Below, piece after piece: positions 30,657 to 36,963 of a stretch of 40,458 bases of DNA. The first letter of the stretch is position 1, and every line of letters starts with the position of its first letter. The notes under the pieces are model-generated. The model was not told where the DNA came from. It did not search any database and worked only from the letters and a program-made list of their open reading frames with translations. The DNA is taken from the IMG/VR virus record IMGVR_UViG_3300020220_000127, positions 1-40,458 of that record; one strand, written 5' to 3'. The DNA is from a virus. Made by a program: the position numbers and the translations under genes.

Positions 30657-30866
30657 TCAGATCAGATCTTCAACATCAGCAACCTCCCGTAAGTGATCGA
30701 TGAACTGAGCAATTGTGGCAGTAGGAAGGAATCGAATCAGCTCTAAATAGGTGTTCTCTTCTCCTAGTTCTTCAGCTAGGCGAATGGCCGCGCTACGGAT
30801 CTCTGAAGGATCGCGCACTATGTCAGAGAAGAGGGGAGCGGTTGAAGTGTTGGCAGTGGTGAGCAT
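30657..30866 (-). CDS. First early gene, small acidic helical protein
   Basis: From the ATG at 30866 it has 69 residues (a GTG at 30881 would add five). It contains PLFSDIVRDPSEIRSAAIRL and LEELGEENTY-type acidic helices, ending VADVEDLI. It is the gene nearest to the long leader 30882-31341, the place where host polymerase should begin early transcription. T7 has its anti-restriction gene 0.3 here. The acidic helical character is compatible with a DNA-mimic or inhibitor, but this is speculation. Confidence 0.6.
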   Translation of the reverse strand: MLTTANTSTAPLFSDIVRDPSEIRSAAIRLAEELGEENTYLELIRFLPTATIAQFIDHLREVADVEDLI

Positions 30867-30881
30867 GATTACTAAGGGCAC

Positions 30882-31341
30882 GGGTTAGGTAAACAACGAG
30901 CAGCGGTAAAGCTGTGTTGCTTGTGCCAATGGTAGAGTCCAAATCAGTGTCTTAGGCACGGCTTGTCATATTTGTTCACACGTAGAAGGCTTCCGCTTAC
31001 AGATAGCTTCATATTAACAGCCCCCAGATCCCTTGCGCTGCAACGGTTCTCACTATTCTCAATAAGGAATTAGTGGCTGGTTCTGTATCATCACGAACAC
31101 GGTGTGGGTAGATTGATTAACTAACCACACCAAACCAGGGCAAATCGACGAGGGGTATGGGGGGGAGTGCGGCCATGTGCAAACGTTTATATAAGGCAAG
31201 AGAAATTTATAGTGAAATTTCTAAGACCCCTCTATATGCCTCTAGAAGACGCCTCTAAAGACATAAACGTAGAAACACACATAACACGCACTACACACCC
31301 TTTCCTGGACCTTTTAGAGCCCTCTCAGCAACAACTAACTG
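30882..31341. other. Non-coding block before the early genes; probable early control region
   Basis: No supported gene in 460 bases. It holds a perfect 7-bp inverted repeat at 31101-31107/31125-31131, the AT-rich palindrome at 31201-31222, a CGTTTATATAAGGC element near 31184-31197, a G-run at 31156-31166, and three CCTCTA repeats between 31226 and 31257. It would hold host-sigma promoters for the early genes. No clear -35/-10 pair was found. Part of a terminal repeat may lie here. Confidence 0.5.
31201..31222. repeat. AT-rich 8-bp palindrome
   Basis: AGAAATTT and AAATTTCT form perfect arms around ATAGTG. On the minus strand the centre reads TTTCACTATAAATT, sharing CACTATA with the T7 promoter core, which may be chance. 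It could be an operator or promoter element for early transcription. Confidence 0.6.
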
Positions 31342-31983
31342 CTACTGGTTCTCCCACATCGCTTCACAGACATTAGGAACATGGTTATAAAGAAGATCCT
31401 GAACCTGACCAGCAATCACTGCATGCTCCCTTTGTGTACCATTCCCAGTCCTAAGATCACAGTAATGCAACCAAGACCTAATGGTTCCATTCATATAAAT
31501 CCTAGAAGGAGCAGCCAATGGCAACACTTCTCTTGCACACTCTTTAGCTACACCAGAAGACACCATCTCACGATAAAGGTCTTCAGCTTCTGCAAAGTGT
31601 TGTTGAATACGACGTAGGAACACTTGTTTCTGATTCGTATCAAGGTTATCAGTACTGTTCTGACGGTTTTTGTGATCCTGTCGTCTTAGTGCAGGAATAA
31701 CAGGAGTACCAATAGTAGTTACATCAGCATAACGTTGACTGAACTCTTGAAAGGAAAAGCTTCTATGACGAAGGATCTGAGCTGCTATGGATCTTGTTGT
31801 GTTGATTTCTACACACATATTGACCATTTCAAAGGGAGACCAATGTTGATGATCAATAAGGTATTTAATGAGTTTAGCACTGGTCTCAGTGTTTGATTGA
31901 TTAGCTGGATTAGACACTCTAGCCATGTAGCTGATGAGTTCTTCTGCTTTAGGAGTGATGTGGATAAGTGAGACAGAATGCAT
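31342..31983 (-). CDS. thyX: Flavin-dependent thymidylate synthase ThyX
   Basis: A 213-residue protein making dTMP from dUMP with FAD, NADPH and methylene-tetrahydrofolate. The ThyX motif RHRx7S is at residues 72-82 (Arg72, His73, Arg74, Ser82), then QRYADV and late residues MNGTIRSWLHYCDLR with the family's catalytic-site Arg. It lies alone between two non-coding blocks, after the large terminase and far from the RNR/mazG genes, so it is probably near a genome end. It supports dTTP supply independent of host ThyA or ThyX. Confidence 0.95.
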   Translation of the reverse strand: MHSVSLIHITPKAEELISYMARVSNPANQSNTETSAKLIKYLIDHQHWSPFEMVNMCVEINTTRSIAAQILRHRSFSFQEFSQRYADVTTIGTPVIPALRRQDHKNRQNSTDNLDTNQKQVFLRRIQQHFAEAEDLYREMVSSGVAKECAREVLPLAAPSRIYMNGTIRSWLHYCDLRTGNGTQREHAVIAGQVQDLLYNHVPNVCEAMWENQ

Positions 31984-32118
31984 TGATAGTTGTAGTTGTA
32001 GAATTTTAAGTTACAGAAAAGGGATCAGTATCATACGGATGGCCATTCATGGGCCATTCAGATGATCTAGATCCATTCTCCTCTAACCCCAAGTTAGTGA
32101 GCTACTACAGTTATTTAG

Positions 32119-32160
32119 TGATGTCCATTCACCCGCTCACTTCGTTCGCTGAGGACATCA
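32119..32160. repeat. Inverted repeat TGATGTCC / GGACATCA
   Basis: Perfect 8-bp arms at 32119-32126 and 32153-32160 with a 26-base centre that itself has CTCA/TGAG symmetry. The TGTCCAT string at the left arm recurs at the next inverted repeat (32213-32234). Confidence 0.65.
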
Positions 32161-32212
32161 ACTAATTGTGTCAGTTGCTGTTTTTGTGTCATTTTGAGTT
32201 CAGTACTCACAG

Positions 32213-32234
32213 AATGTCCATCCCCAGGGACATT
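32213..32234. repeat. Inverted repeat AATGTCC / GGACATT
   Basis: Perfect 7-bp arms at 32213-32219 and 32228-32234 with an 8-base C-rich loop. It shares TGTCCAT and GGACAT with the repeat at 32119-32160, so the two are related. Confidence 0.65.
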
Positions 32235-32240
32235 GATAGA

Positions 32241-32282
32241 GGAGCTAGTTGTGTCTTACGTCAGTGAGACTCGACTAGCTCC
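32241..32282. repeat. Long inverted repeat GGAGCTAGT / ACTAGCTCC
   Basis: Perfect 9-bp arms with a 24-base centre containing a second GTCT/AGAC pair at 32253-32256/32267-32270. It can form a nested hairpin about 60 bases past the terL stop. No U-run follows on the minus strand, so termination is not the obvious role. Confidence 0.65.
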
Positions 32283-32341
32283 CCTCTTCCCGGTCCCCTT
32301 AATAGTGTCGGGTCGGTCAGATCACTTGCGCTGGAGTGAGT

Positions 32342-34087
32342 CTACAATGAGACCCACCTGGGACAAGAAGTACCGGATTTAGCCCCTCTAGCAGCTCGAC
32401 GTTGCTCTAGGTCAAACCCAAAGCAGAGGTGATCTGTAGCGGCTTGTGGGTCATCCAGGAAGGCTTGTAGGAGGTCATTCCAATCCTCTTGACGACGAGC
32501 CTTGACGGTCTCGTAAGCACTGATGGACATCGCATCAGTGAAGTACTTAACGCCTTGAGCAAGGGAGTCAAGCCGGTCATCATGTTTGACAGCACCCTTT
32601 TCACGGCACATACGGCTCATCTGGTAGAAGAGCATGTAAAGGAGTCTGTCTTCTGGAGGAGCGTCTTTATTGGAGGCGTAGTCCCACTCAACGACACCTT
32701 TGTCAACGATCAGACGGTGTTGGTTAAGGATGGGCTCTAGTGTATCGATGATACGGTCTTCTTTACGGACGTTAGCTCGAACTTCTTCTACGTCTATGGC
32801 TTGTTTGGTTTGGATGAGGTGTTTTTTAAACAGTTCTGCGACGATACCGTCACCGAAGTTTGTTTCGACAACAAGTTTGGAAACGTTATAGCACTTACAC
32901 CCACGAAGGATGTCAAGAAGTGTATTGTCGCTATAACCGTCGCGATACGCTCGTACTTCGTGAACGTAGAGAAAGCCATTCTTTTGTGAGATGTATGTAG
33001 CTGCTGTTTCGTCAGTACCACGACCACTGGGGTCTACGGAGCAGATCGTTTCTGTGTACGGTCCCCATTCACCTTGAAGTTGCATTGGTGAATAGAAGTA
33101 ATCACCCGGTAGGCCAACCGTAGGCAGATCTTTGAGCACATTACGAGGGTCACTGCACCACACCACAGCATCAGGAGCTTGTGTTGGGTTAACAGAGGTG
33201 ATGATGAGGTCACTGAACTTAAGTGGGAACTTCTCAGCGTCACTCAGCGTTGTATCGAGTTGAAACTGAAGCATGAAGTTGCTACGACCCATAGCAGCTT
33301 CACGTTCAAGGAGATCATCACCCTTAAAGCGATCAGGATCTGTTGGTGTCCACTCCTCAACACCCATCTCGATGTCTTCTACGATCTGAGGAGCAAGGAG
33401 TCCTTCGTATTGATTGAGCTTGTCTTTACGTGGGTAGCGTGATGGCCAAACAAACGGGCGGTAGTTACGTTCAGCTAGCTTGCGGTAGATGGTGAAGGTA
33501 GTCTGTGGGGTGCCAAGGTACATGATTCGGGAGTCCTTCTTTGGGGTAAGGATGGACTCTGCCTCAGTACAAAGTTGAAGTAGTTTCTCCCGCATCATCT
33601 CAGTCATTGAGTTACCAGGAACTTCGATGTCATCAAGAATCATTAGGTCTGCACGTGAGCCAGTAAGTTGACCTGTGATACCAACACTCTTGACGGATGG
33701 TGCTTGGTGAGGGCTGCAGTTCACGTCAAAGCTAATCCGTGACCACCGTGCATCATCACTCTTTGGTCTCAAATGTGATAGCCACGGTGTTTCAATGATA
33801 AGCTTCTGAAGGAAGATCGACATGTTGTCTGCCCGTTCTTTTGAGGCAGAAATAATCATGATCTTCTTTTCTGCGTTATTGAAGAGTGTCCACAACACAA
33901 AAGCTCCAGTAATCCAACTCTTACCTACACCACGAAAGGCTTGGATCTGAAGTCGTTTAGGGCCATTCTGAAGGTAGTCAGCAATAGCGTATTGTGCTCG
34001 TGTGGGAGAGGGGAGATCAAGCTGCTGCCACAGAGCTTGTAGAAACAGCTTAAAATCGCCCTGTAAAGCCGCTAGAATATTATTCAC
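32342..34087 (-). CDS. terL: Large terminase subunit (gp19-like)
   Basis: A 581-residue packaging motor. The ATPase part has Walker A FRGVGKS with Lys56, ISASKERADNMS, Walker B LMILDDIE with Asp152 and Asp153. The nuclease part includes CSVDPSGRGTDE and a later Asp-rich HDDRLDSLAQGV segment. T7 gp19 is 586 residues. It cuts concatemers and pumps DNA through the portal. A terminator precedes the gene at 34111-34148, so its own transcript start is probably in the 73-base gap. It is the last structural-block gene before the candidate genome end. Confidence 0.96.
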   Translation of the reverse strand: MNNILAALQGDFKLFLQALWQQLDLPSPTRAQYAIADYLQNGPKRLQIQAFRGVGKSWITGAFVLWTLFNNAEKKIMIISASKERADNMSIFLQKLIIETPWLSHLRPKSDDARWSRISFDVNCSPHQAPSVKSVGITGQLTGSRADLMILDDIEVPGNSMTEMMREKLLQLCTEAESILTPKKDSRIMYLGTPQTTFTIYRKLAERNYRPFVWPSRYPRKDKLNQYEGLLAPQIVEDIEMGVEEWTPTDPDRFKGDDLLEREAAMGRSNFMLQFQLDTTLSDAEKFPLKFSDLIITSVNPTQAPDAVVWCSDPRNVLKDLPTVGLPGDYFYSPMQLQGEWGPYTETICSVDPSGRGTDETAATYISQKNGFLYVHEVRAYRDGYSDNTLLDILRGCKCYNVSKLVVETNFGDGIVAELFKKHLIQTKQAIDVEEVRANVRKEDRIIDTLEPILNQHRLIVDKGVVEWDYASNKDAPPEDRLLYMLFYQMSRMCREKGAVKHDDRLDSLAQGVKYFTDAMSISAYETVKARRQEDWNDLLQAFLDDPQAATDHLCFGFDLEQRRAARGAKSGTSCPRWVSL

Positions 34088-34110
34088 GGTAGGATTGTAC
34101 CTAAATAGAA

Positions 34111-34148
34111 AAAGAGAGGCCCTACAGACGCTCCTGGGGGCCTCTCCG
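34111..34148 (-). terminator. Intrinsic terminator between the repeat-rich gene and terL
   Basis: On the minus strand GAGAGGCCC pairs perfectly with GGGCCTCTC (9 bp, 15-base loop) and is followed by UUUUUCU. It lies 12 bases after the stop of the 326-residue protein. Confidence 0.88.
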
Positions 34149-34160
34149 TGCGTTTATGAA

Positions 34161-35141
34161 TCAGTCGTTGTACCGACGCTTACGGCGGACATACTCATTG
34201 ACCTTTTTCATGTCAGGCTTCTTGTTGGCGTACTTAGAGCCGTCAACCTTGGTCTTAGTTTCGTAGCCAGAGTCCTGACCAAAGTTGCTGCTGAGGTTCT
34301 TAGCCTTTTCGCCTTGTGCGTTGGCCTCACGTTGCTTCATCCGATCACGCAGCTTCATACCGCCGCTATCACTGTCAAGAAGGGGGTTGTTGGACTTGCT
34401 GGTGCCACGACCGGGGTTAAAGTCGTCCCACTTACGACCAGGCATTGCAGGCTTCTGTGGAGTCGTGGAAGCGGTAGAGCGTTGGGTGCCGCTACCGGGT
34501 GCAGATGCTGTGCTGCGGGTGGAGGGTTTGGGAGTAGCGGTATTATTAACGACCTTCAGACGCTCACGTTCTTTAGCAAGTTGCTCATTGCGGTAGTCGT
34601 TGTACTGAGGGCTACCGGTAGGGACGGCATTGCCTTTAGGGGTACGAACTCCGGTGCTGCTGAGCGAAGGATTGGTTGGTTTAGCGTCGGATTTGGTTCG
34701 AGTGCCAGCTGCAGCACCACGCCGAGTGCCTCCAGTTTGAGCGTCGGTCTTTTTATCTAGACCAGTGCGTTCTTTGAACTCGTTCCAACGACGATCACGA
34801 TCAATCATTGCACTGACCTCACCGGCCATAGCCAGAGGTACAACAGCCTTGTTAAGAACACCACCACCAGCTTTAGCAGCAGCTCGAAGGGCAGCAGAGC
34901 TGCTACCAGATCCAGTGCGAGCGAGGGCTCCGCTACCAGATCCAGTGCGAGCGAGGGCTCCGCCTTGTTTACCAGGTGGTAGGGCACGTTGAGGACTACC
35001 AGATCCAGTGGGAGCGAGGGCTCCGCCTTGTTTACCAGGAGGTAATACGTTTTTAGAAGCCTTACGTAGTGCCTCTTGTTGAGCACGGAGTTGGCGTTGC
35101 CTTTGAAGGAAGGAAGGCTGTTTAGATTTCTTAGAGGGCAT
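34161..35141 (-). CDS. Disordered, repeat-containing basic protein, unknown
   Basis: A 326-residue protein with low complexity: a basic start (MPSKKSKQPSFLQRQRQLRA), repeated GGALARTGSGS units at about 38-78 coded by direct DNA repeats, one Ala-rich hydrophobic helix (GGGVLNKAVVPLAMAGEVSAMI) near 92-113, and long Ser/Thr/Pro/Lys stretches to a basic end (VRRKRRYND). Such proteins between the terminases are seen in cyanophages. A role in packaging, the virion or lysis cannot be chosen. The single helix could cross or lie on the membrane. Confidence 0.7.
   Translation of the reverse strand: MPSKKSKQPSFLQRQRQLRAQQEALRKASKNVLPPGKQGGALAPTGSGSPQRALPPGKQGGALARTGSGSGALARTGSGSSSAALRAAAKAGGGVLNKAVVPLAMAGEVSAMIDRDRRWNEFKERTGLDKKTDAQTGGTRRGAAAGTRTKSDAKPTNPSLSSTGVRTPKGNAVPTGSPQYNDYRNEQLAKERERLKVVNNTATPKPSTRSTASAPGSGTQRSTASTTPQKPAMPGRKWDDFNPGRGTSKSNNPLLDSDSGGMKLRDRMKQREANAQGEKAKNLSSNFGQDSGYETKTKVDGSKYANKKPDMKKVNEYVRRKRRYND
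34902..35025. repeat. Direct repeats of about 30 bp, three copies
   Basis: Copies at 34902-34932, 34932-34962 and 34995-35025 share CTACCAGATCCAGTG then GAGCGAGGGCTCCG. The first two are in tandem. The second and third are each followed by CCTTGTTTACCAGG, giving a 63-bp larger unit. All stay in frame, so copy number changes would alter only protein length. Confidence 0.85.
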
Positions 35142-35143
35142 AA

Positions 35144-35473
35144 TTAATTAATCCAAGATAGAATTAGCTGTTCTTTATTGGGGTTCTCACCAAACGTGGC
35201 TCTCATCCATTGGAGCCAGTTTTGACTTCCTTTTGCCTGATTACACTTTCTACAACTTGGCACAAGGTTGTTAGTAAGGTCTTGTCCTCCATAGGTACGT
35301 GGTCGGACGTGATCAAGTGTAAGTTCATTAAGGTCATAAGTTTCTCCGCAATAGACACACTTACAGTCGAAGTGTTCCTTAATAGCTCGACGCCATAGTC
35401 GTTTTGCTTCAGGACTTGTCATTGTTATAAGGTTATGGAGATAGTGATCAGGCGTAGGAAACAGGGGAGTCAT
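35144..35473 (-). CDS. HNH endonuclease
   Basis: A 109-residue protein with a complete HNH domain: CVYCGETY zinc pair, LTLDHVRPRTYGG with the catalytic His, NLVPSCRKCNQAKGS with the second Cys pair. Short HNH proteins near terminase genes can help terminase cut in some phages, or be mobile. It starts right at the previous HNH gene's stop and ends just before the repeat-rich gene. Confidence 0.88.
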   Translation of the reverse strand: MTPLFPTPDHYLHNLITMTSPEAKRLWRRAIKEHFDCKCVYCGETYDLNELTLDHVRPRTYGGQDLTNNLVPSCRKCNQAKGSQNWLQWMRATFGENPNKEQLILSWIN

Positions 35474-35718
35474 TACCGCATTTTGTTTGTCTTACGAGCG
35501 CCTTTGGCACGGTTAGTTTTACGAGGAACAATCTTGAGGTTCTCTCGTGAATTGTTCATCGGGTTCCCATCCTTGTGGTCTACTTCATGGCCATCAGGGA
35601 TGTTGCCCATAGAACGACGTGCTCGGGCTCGACTAGCGTCTTTATCTTTGTTTTTGCGGCGATATGCTTTTAGATACTCAGCACGAGCCTTATACTCTGC
35701 TTTCCAGTCTCGTGCCAT
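35473..35718 (-). CDS. HNH_3-type small homing endonuclease
   Basis: An 81-residue protein with a basic helical start and the HNH_3 core GHEVDHKDGNPMNNSRENLK followed by IVPRKTNRAKGA. This type is typical of free-standing homing endonucleases that move within phage genomes. It overlaps the small terminase end by 29 bases, so it has settled without breaking that gene. The absence of a separate DNA-binding repeat domain suggests a minimal enzyme. Confidence 0.85.
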   Translation of the reverse strand: MARDWKAEYKARAEYLKAYRRKNKDKDASRARARRSMGNIPDGHEVDHKDGNPMNNSRENLKIVPRKTNRAKGARKTNKMR

Positions 35719-35953
35719 TTAAACGACTCCGAACGAGATCAGGATCAATCTTGGGAAGGATGCTGGACAATTGATCTAGTGGGCTGCCTTCCATAGCAAC
35801 ACCAGATATGCTGTTTTTGGCTAGCCAATCACAAGCTGCTTTGAGATCAGCAGTTGTGGCTTCACCACTTTTGATACGGTTAAGCAGTTCTTGTGTGACT
35901 AGGTTGTGGAGTTCGTTGAACTGGTCTTCTGTTGCTTTTCCTTTTCGTGCCAT
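35690..35953 (-). CDS. terS: Small terminase subunit (gp18-like)
   Basis: From the ATG at 35953 it has 87 residues (T7 gp18 has 89). It starts MARKGKATEDQFNELHNLVT, then EATTADLKAACDWLAKNSIS and PLDQLSSILPKIDPDLV, the pattern of gp18-like DNA maturase A. A GTG/ATG eight codons earlier exists but adds residues unlike the family. It recognises the concatemer and recruits the large subunit. The predicted frameshift protein upstream runs 55 bases into it in another frame. Confidence 0.88.
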   Translation of the reverse strand: MARKGKATEDQFNELHNLVTQELLNRIKSGEATTADLKAACDWLAKNSISGVAMEGSPLDQLSSILPKIDPDLVRSRLNGTRLESRV

Positions 35954-36218
35954 GGTGCTGTTAAAGAAATAGACCAACCTTCTTCACCAAAGGTACCGAC
36001 CTCAGTGAAGATAGGTTGATCTATAGTTGACGGGGGAAGATTAAGTTCTTCGATAGCCTGAGTTACAGCTTCCTCAGCCTTTACTTTTTTGGCTTAATGG
36101 CGTTCAGAGCCTGGAGGATAAGCTGGATGATGCTGTTTGACTTCAACGGGGTGAGTGCGATTACTTCGCTAGCAGCAGCAACAATGATCCAAAAGATAGC
36201 AGATTCAAAGATAACCAT
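35899..36218 (-). CDS. Predicted -1 frameshift product of the small membrane protein gene
   Basis: The 0-frame gene at 36081-36218 ends CCA AAA AAG TAA. The heptamer A AAA AAG (36090-36084) is in the correct phase for -1 slippage. The -1 frame is open from there to TAG at 35899-35901, adding 61 residues to make 106. The added part begins VKAEEAVTQAIEELNLPPST, continues with FTEVGTFGEEGWSISL, and has no ATG, GTG or TTG before the terS start region, so it cannot easily be a separate gene. A 5-bp CTGAG/CTCAG stem starts six bases after the slip site. This is a sequence-based prediction. Confidence 0.6.
36081..36218 (-). CDS. Small membrane protein, holin-like candidate
   Basis: A 45-residue protein with one membrane helix (FESAIFWIIVAAASEVIAL), a turn, a second amphipathic helix (SIIQLILQALNAI) and a basic end KPKK. 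It sits just before the small terminase, where T7 has its holin gene 17.5. It may form the lysis pore together with the next upstream membrane/coiled-coil protein. The gene ends in a slippery site and stop, and probably also yields a longer product. Confidence 0.65.
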   Translation of the reverse strand: MVIFESAIFWIIVAAASEVIALTPLKSNSIIQLILQALNAIKPKK

Positions 36219-36220
36219 GA

Positions 36221-36460
36221 TTAGTGAGGGGTAGTGTTAGTAAGAATGGCATCTAGCTTAGTCTCAATTCGACTCATACGCCCTTCAAGCTTGTTCATGG
36301 CGGTTTCTAAGTCGTGTTTCGAGACGTAGTATTGAGCAATGCGGAGTTCAACTCCGTCAATGCGTCTATCAGCGTCAGCGATGCGTGAACTGACGCGATT
36401 AAAAAGGACAAAAGCCCCAGTTATAAGAGCTAGACCTGCAGACACACTGGCTTCTACCAT
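36221..36460 (-). CDS. Membrane-anchored coiled-coil protein (lysis or spanin-like candidate)
   Basis: A 79-residue protein with an N-terminal membrane helix (VSAGLALITGAFVLF, about 6-20) followed by a heptad-patterned helix (IADADRRIDGVELRIAQYY, then LETAMNKLEGRMSRIETKLDAIL). A short membrane anchor with a long coiled coil resembles phage inner spanins or holin-like proteins. It is upstream of the holin-like gene, two bases away. Function is inferred from form and place only. Confidence 0.6.
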   Translation of the reverse strand: MVEASVSAGLALITGAFVLFNRVSSRIADADRRIDGVELRIAQYYVSKHDLETAMNKLEGRMSRIETKLDAILTNTTPH

Positions 36461-36466
36461 TACGGA

Positions 36467-36610
36467 TTAGCCTCCTGGTTGTGTGTACATTCCAACCTCT
36501 ACAGTGCGGCACTCCCAGGTGTTGAGAGCAGCGTGGTAGATGCAAACCTTATCTTCATGGAAGAAAACATCTTGGTCTTGAGCACCACCAGGAAACGGGA
36601 TTTCTGACAT
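36467..36610 (-). CDS. Small hypothetical protein in the tail/lysis junction
   Basis: A 47-residue protein (MSEIPFPGGAQDQDVFFHED, then ALNTWECRTVEVG). The segment YHAALNTWECRTV resembles short sequences after collagen-like or fibre modules that contain a data-rich W..C pattern (compare TYDADTNTWAVGEV in the 404-residue fibre protein), so it may be a fibre accessory protein. It begins 11 bases after the preceding stop. Unknown function. Confidence 0.55.
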   Translation of the reverse strand: MSEIPFPGGAQDQDVFFHEDKVCIYHAALNTWECRTVEVGMYTQPGG

Positions 36611-36621
36611 AGGTAGTACTC

Positions 36622-36963
36622 CTATTCAAACGGGAACTGGTAACCGACAATCGACATGACACCAGAGTCAATACGGTTGAGCTCAGTATTAACGTCTGCA
36701 GGTGTACCAGGATAGGTACGAATACTACGAAGATCGTTCCTGTACTGAATTAGTGCAGTAGCCGTAGGGCTCCCAGCGGTGACGTATGGAAGCTCCCAAT
36801 CAATCTTTTCTCTGATGGCGAGTGCTCGTTTCTTGAGCTTGGTAGCGATGTCCGTTGTAGCTTCTGCTGCTGTCATCTTGGGAGGAAGCAACGCCTCCGC
36901 ATCAGCCTTGTAGGTTGAGTTCAGTGCAAAAGCTGCATCGCCTTCTAGATAGAAGTTACTCAT
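36622..36963 (-). CDS. Hypothetical tail-fibre accessory protein
   Basis: A 113-residue helical protein with MTAAEATTDIATKLKKRALA, then IREKIDWELPYVTAG and ALIQYRNDLRSIRTYPG. The W...YR..LR pattern is like the C-terminal part of many tail-fibre assembly proteins. It is coupled to the preceding collagen-like fibre gene by ATGA overlap, so a role in folding or attaching that fibre is likely. Confidence 0.6.
   Translation of the reverse strand: MSNFYLEGDAAFALNSTYKADAEALLPPKMTAAEATTDIATKLKKRALAIREKIDWELPYVTAGSPTATALIQYRNDLRSIRTYPGTPADVNTELNRIDSGVMSIVGYQFPFE

Larger units (their letters stand above)
31984..32341. other. Non-coding block between terL and thyX; candidate concatemer junction
   Basis: In 358 bases no gene is supported. 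There are three strong inverted repeats (32119-32160, 32213-32234, 32241-32282) and a near-tandem direct repeat (GGCCATTCA at 32041 and again after two bases). In T7-like phages the DNA following the large terminase gene is the right genome end, where concatemers are cut. The dense symmetry fits such a site, but exact termini cannot be read from sequence. Confidence 0.5.

Noticed and set aside
30890-31000. A phage RNA polymerase promoter near the ATTGGCACAAG string
   Set aside because: It partly resembles a published Syn5-type promoter from memory, but the match is incomplete and no consistent set of copies was found before middle or late genes.
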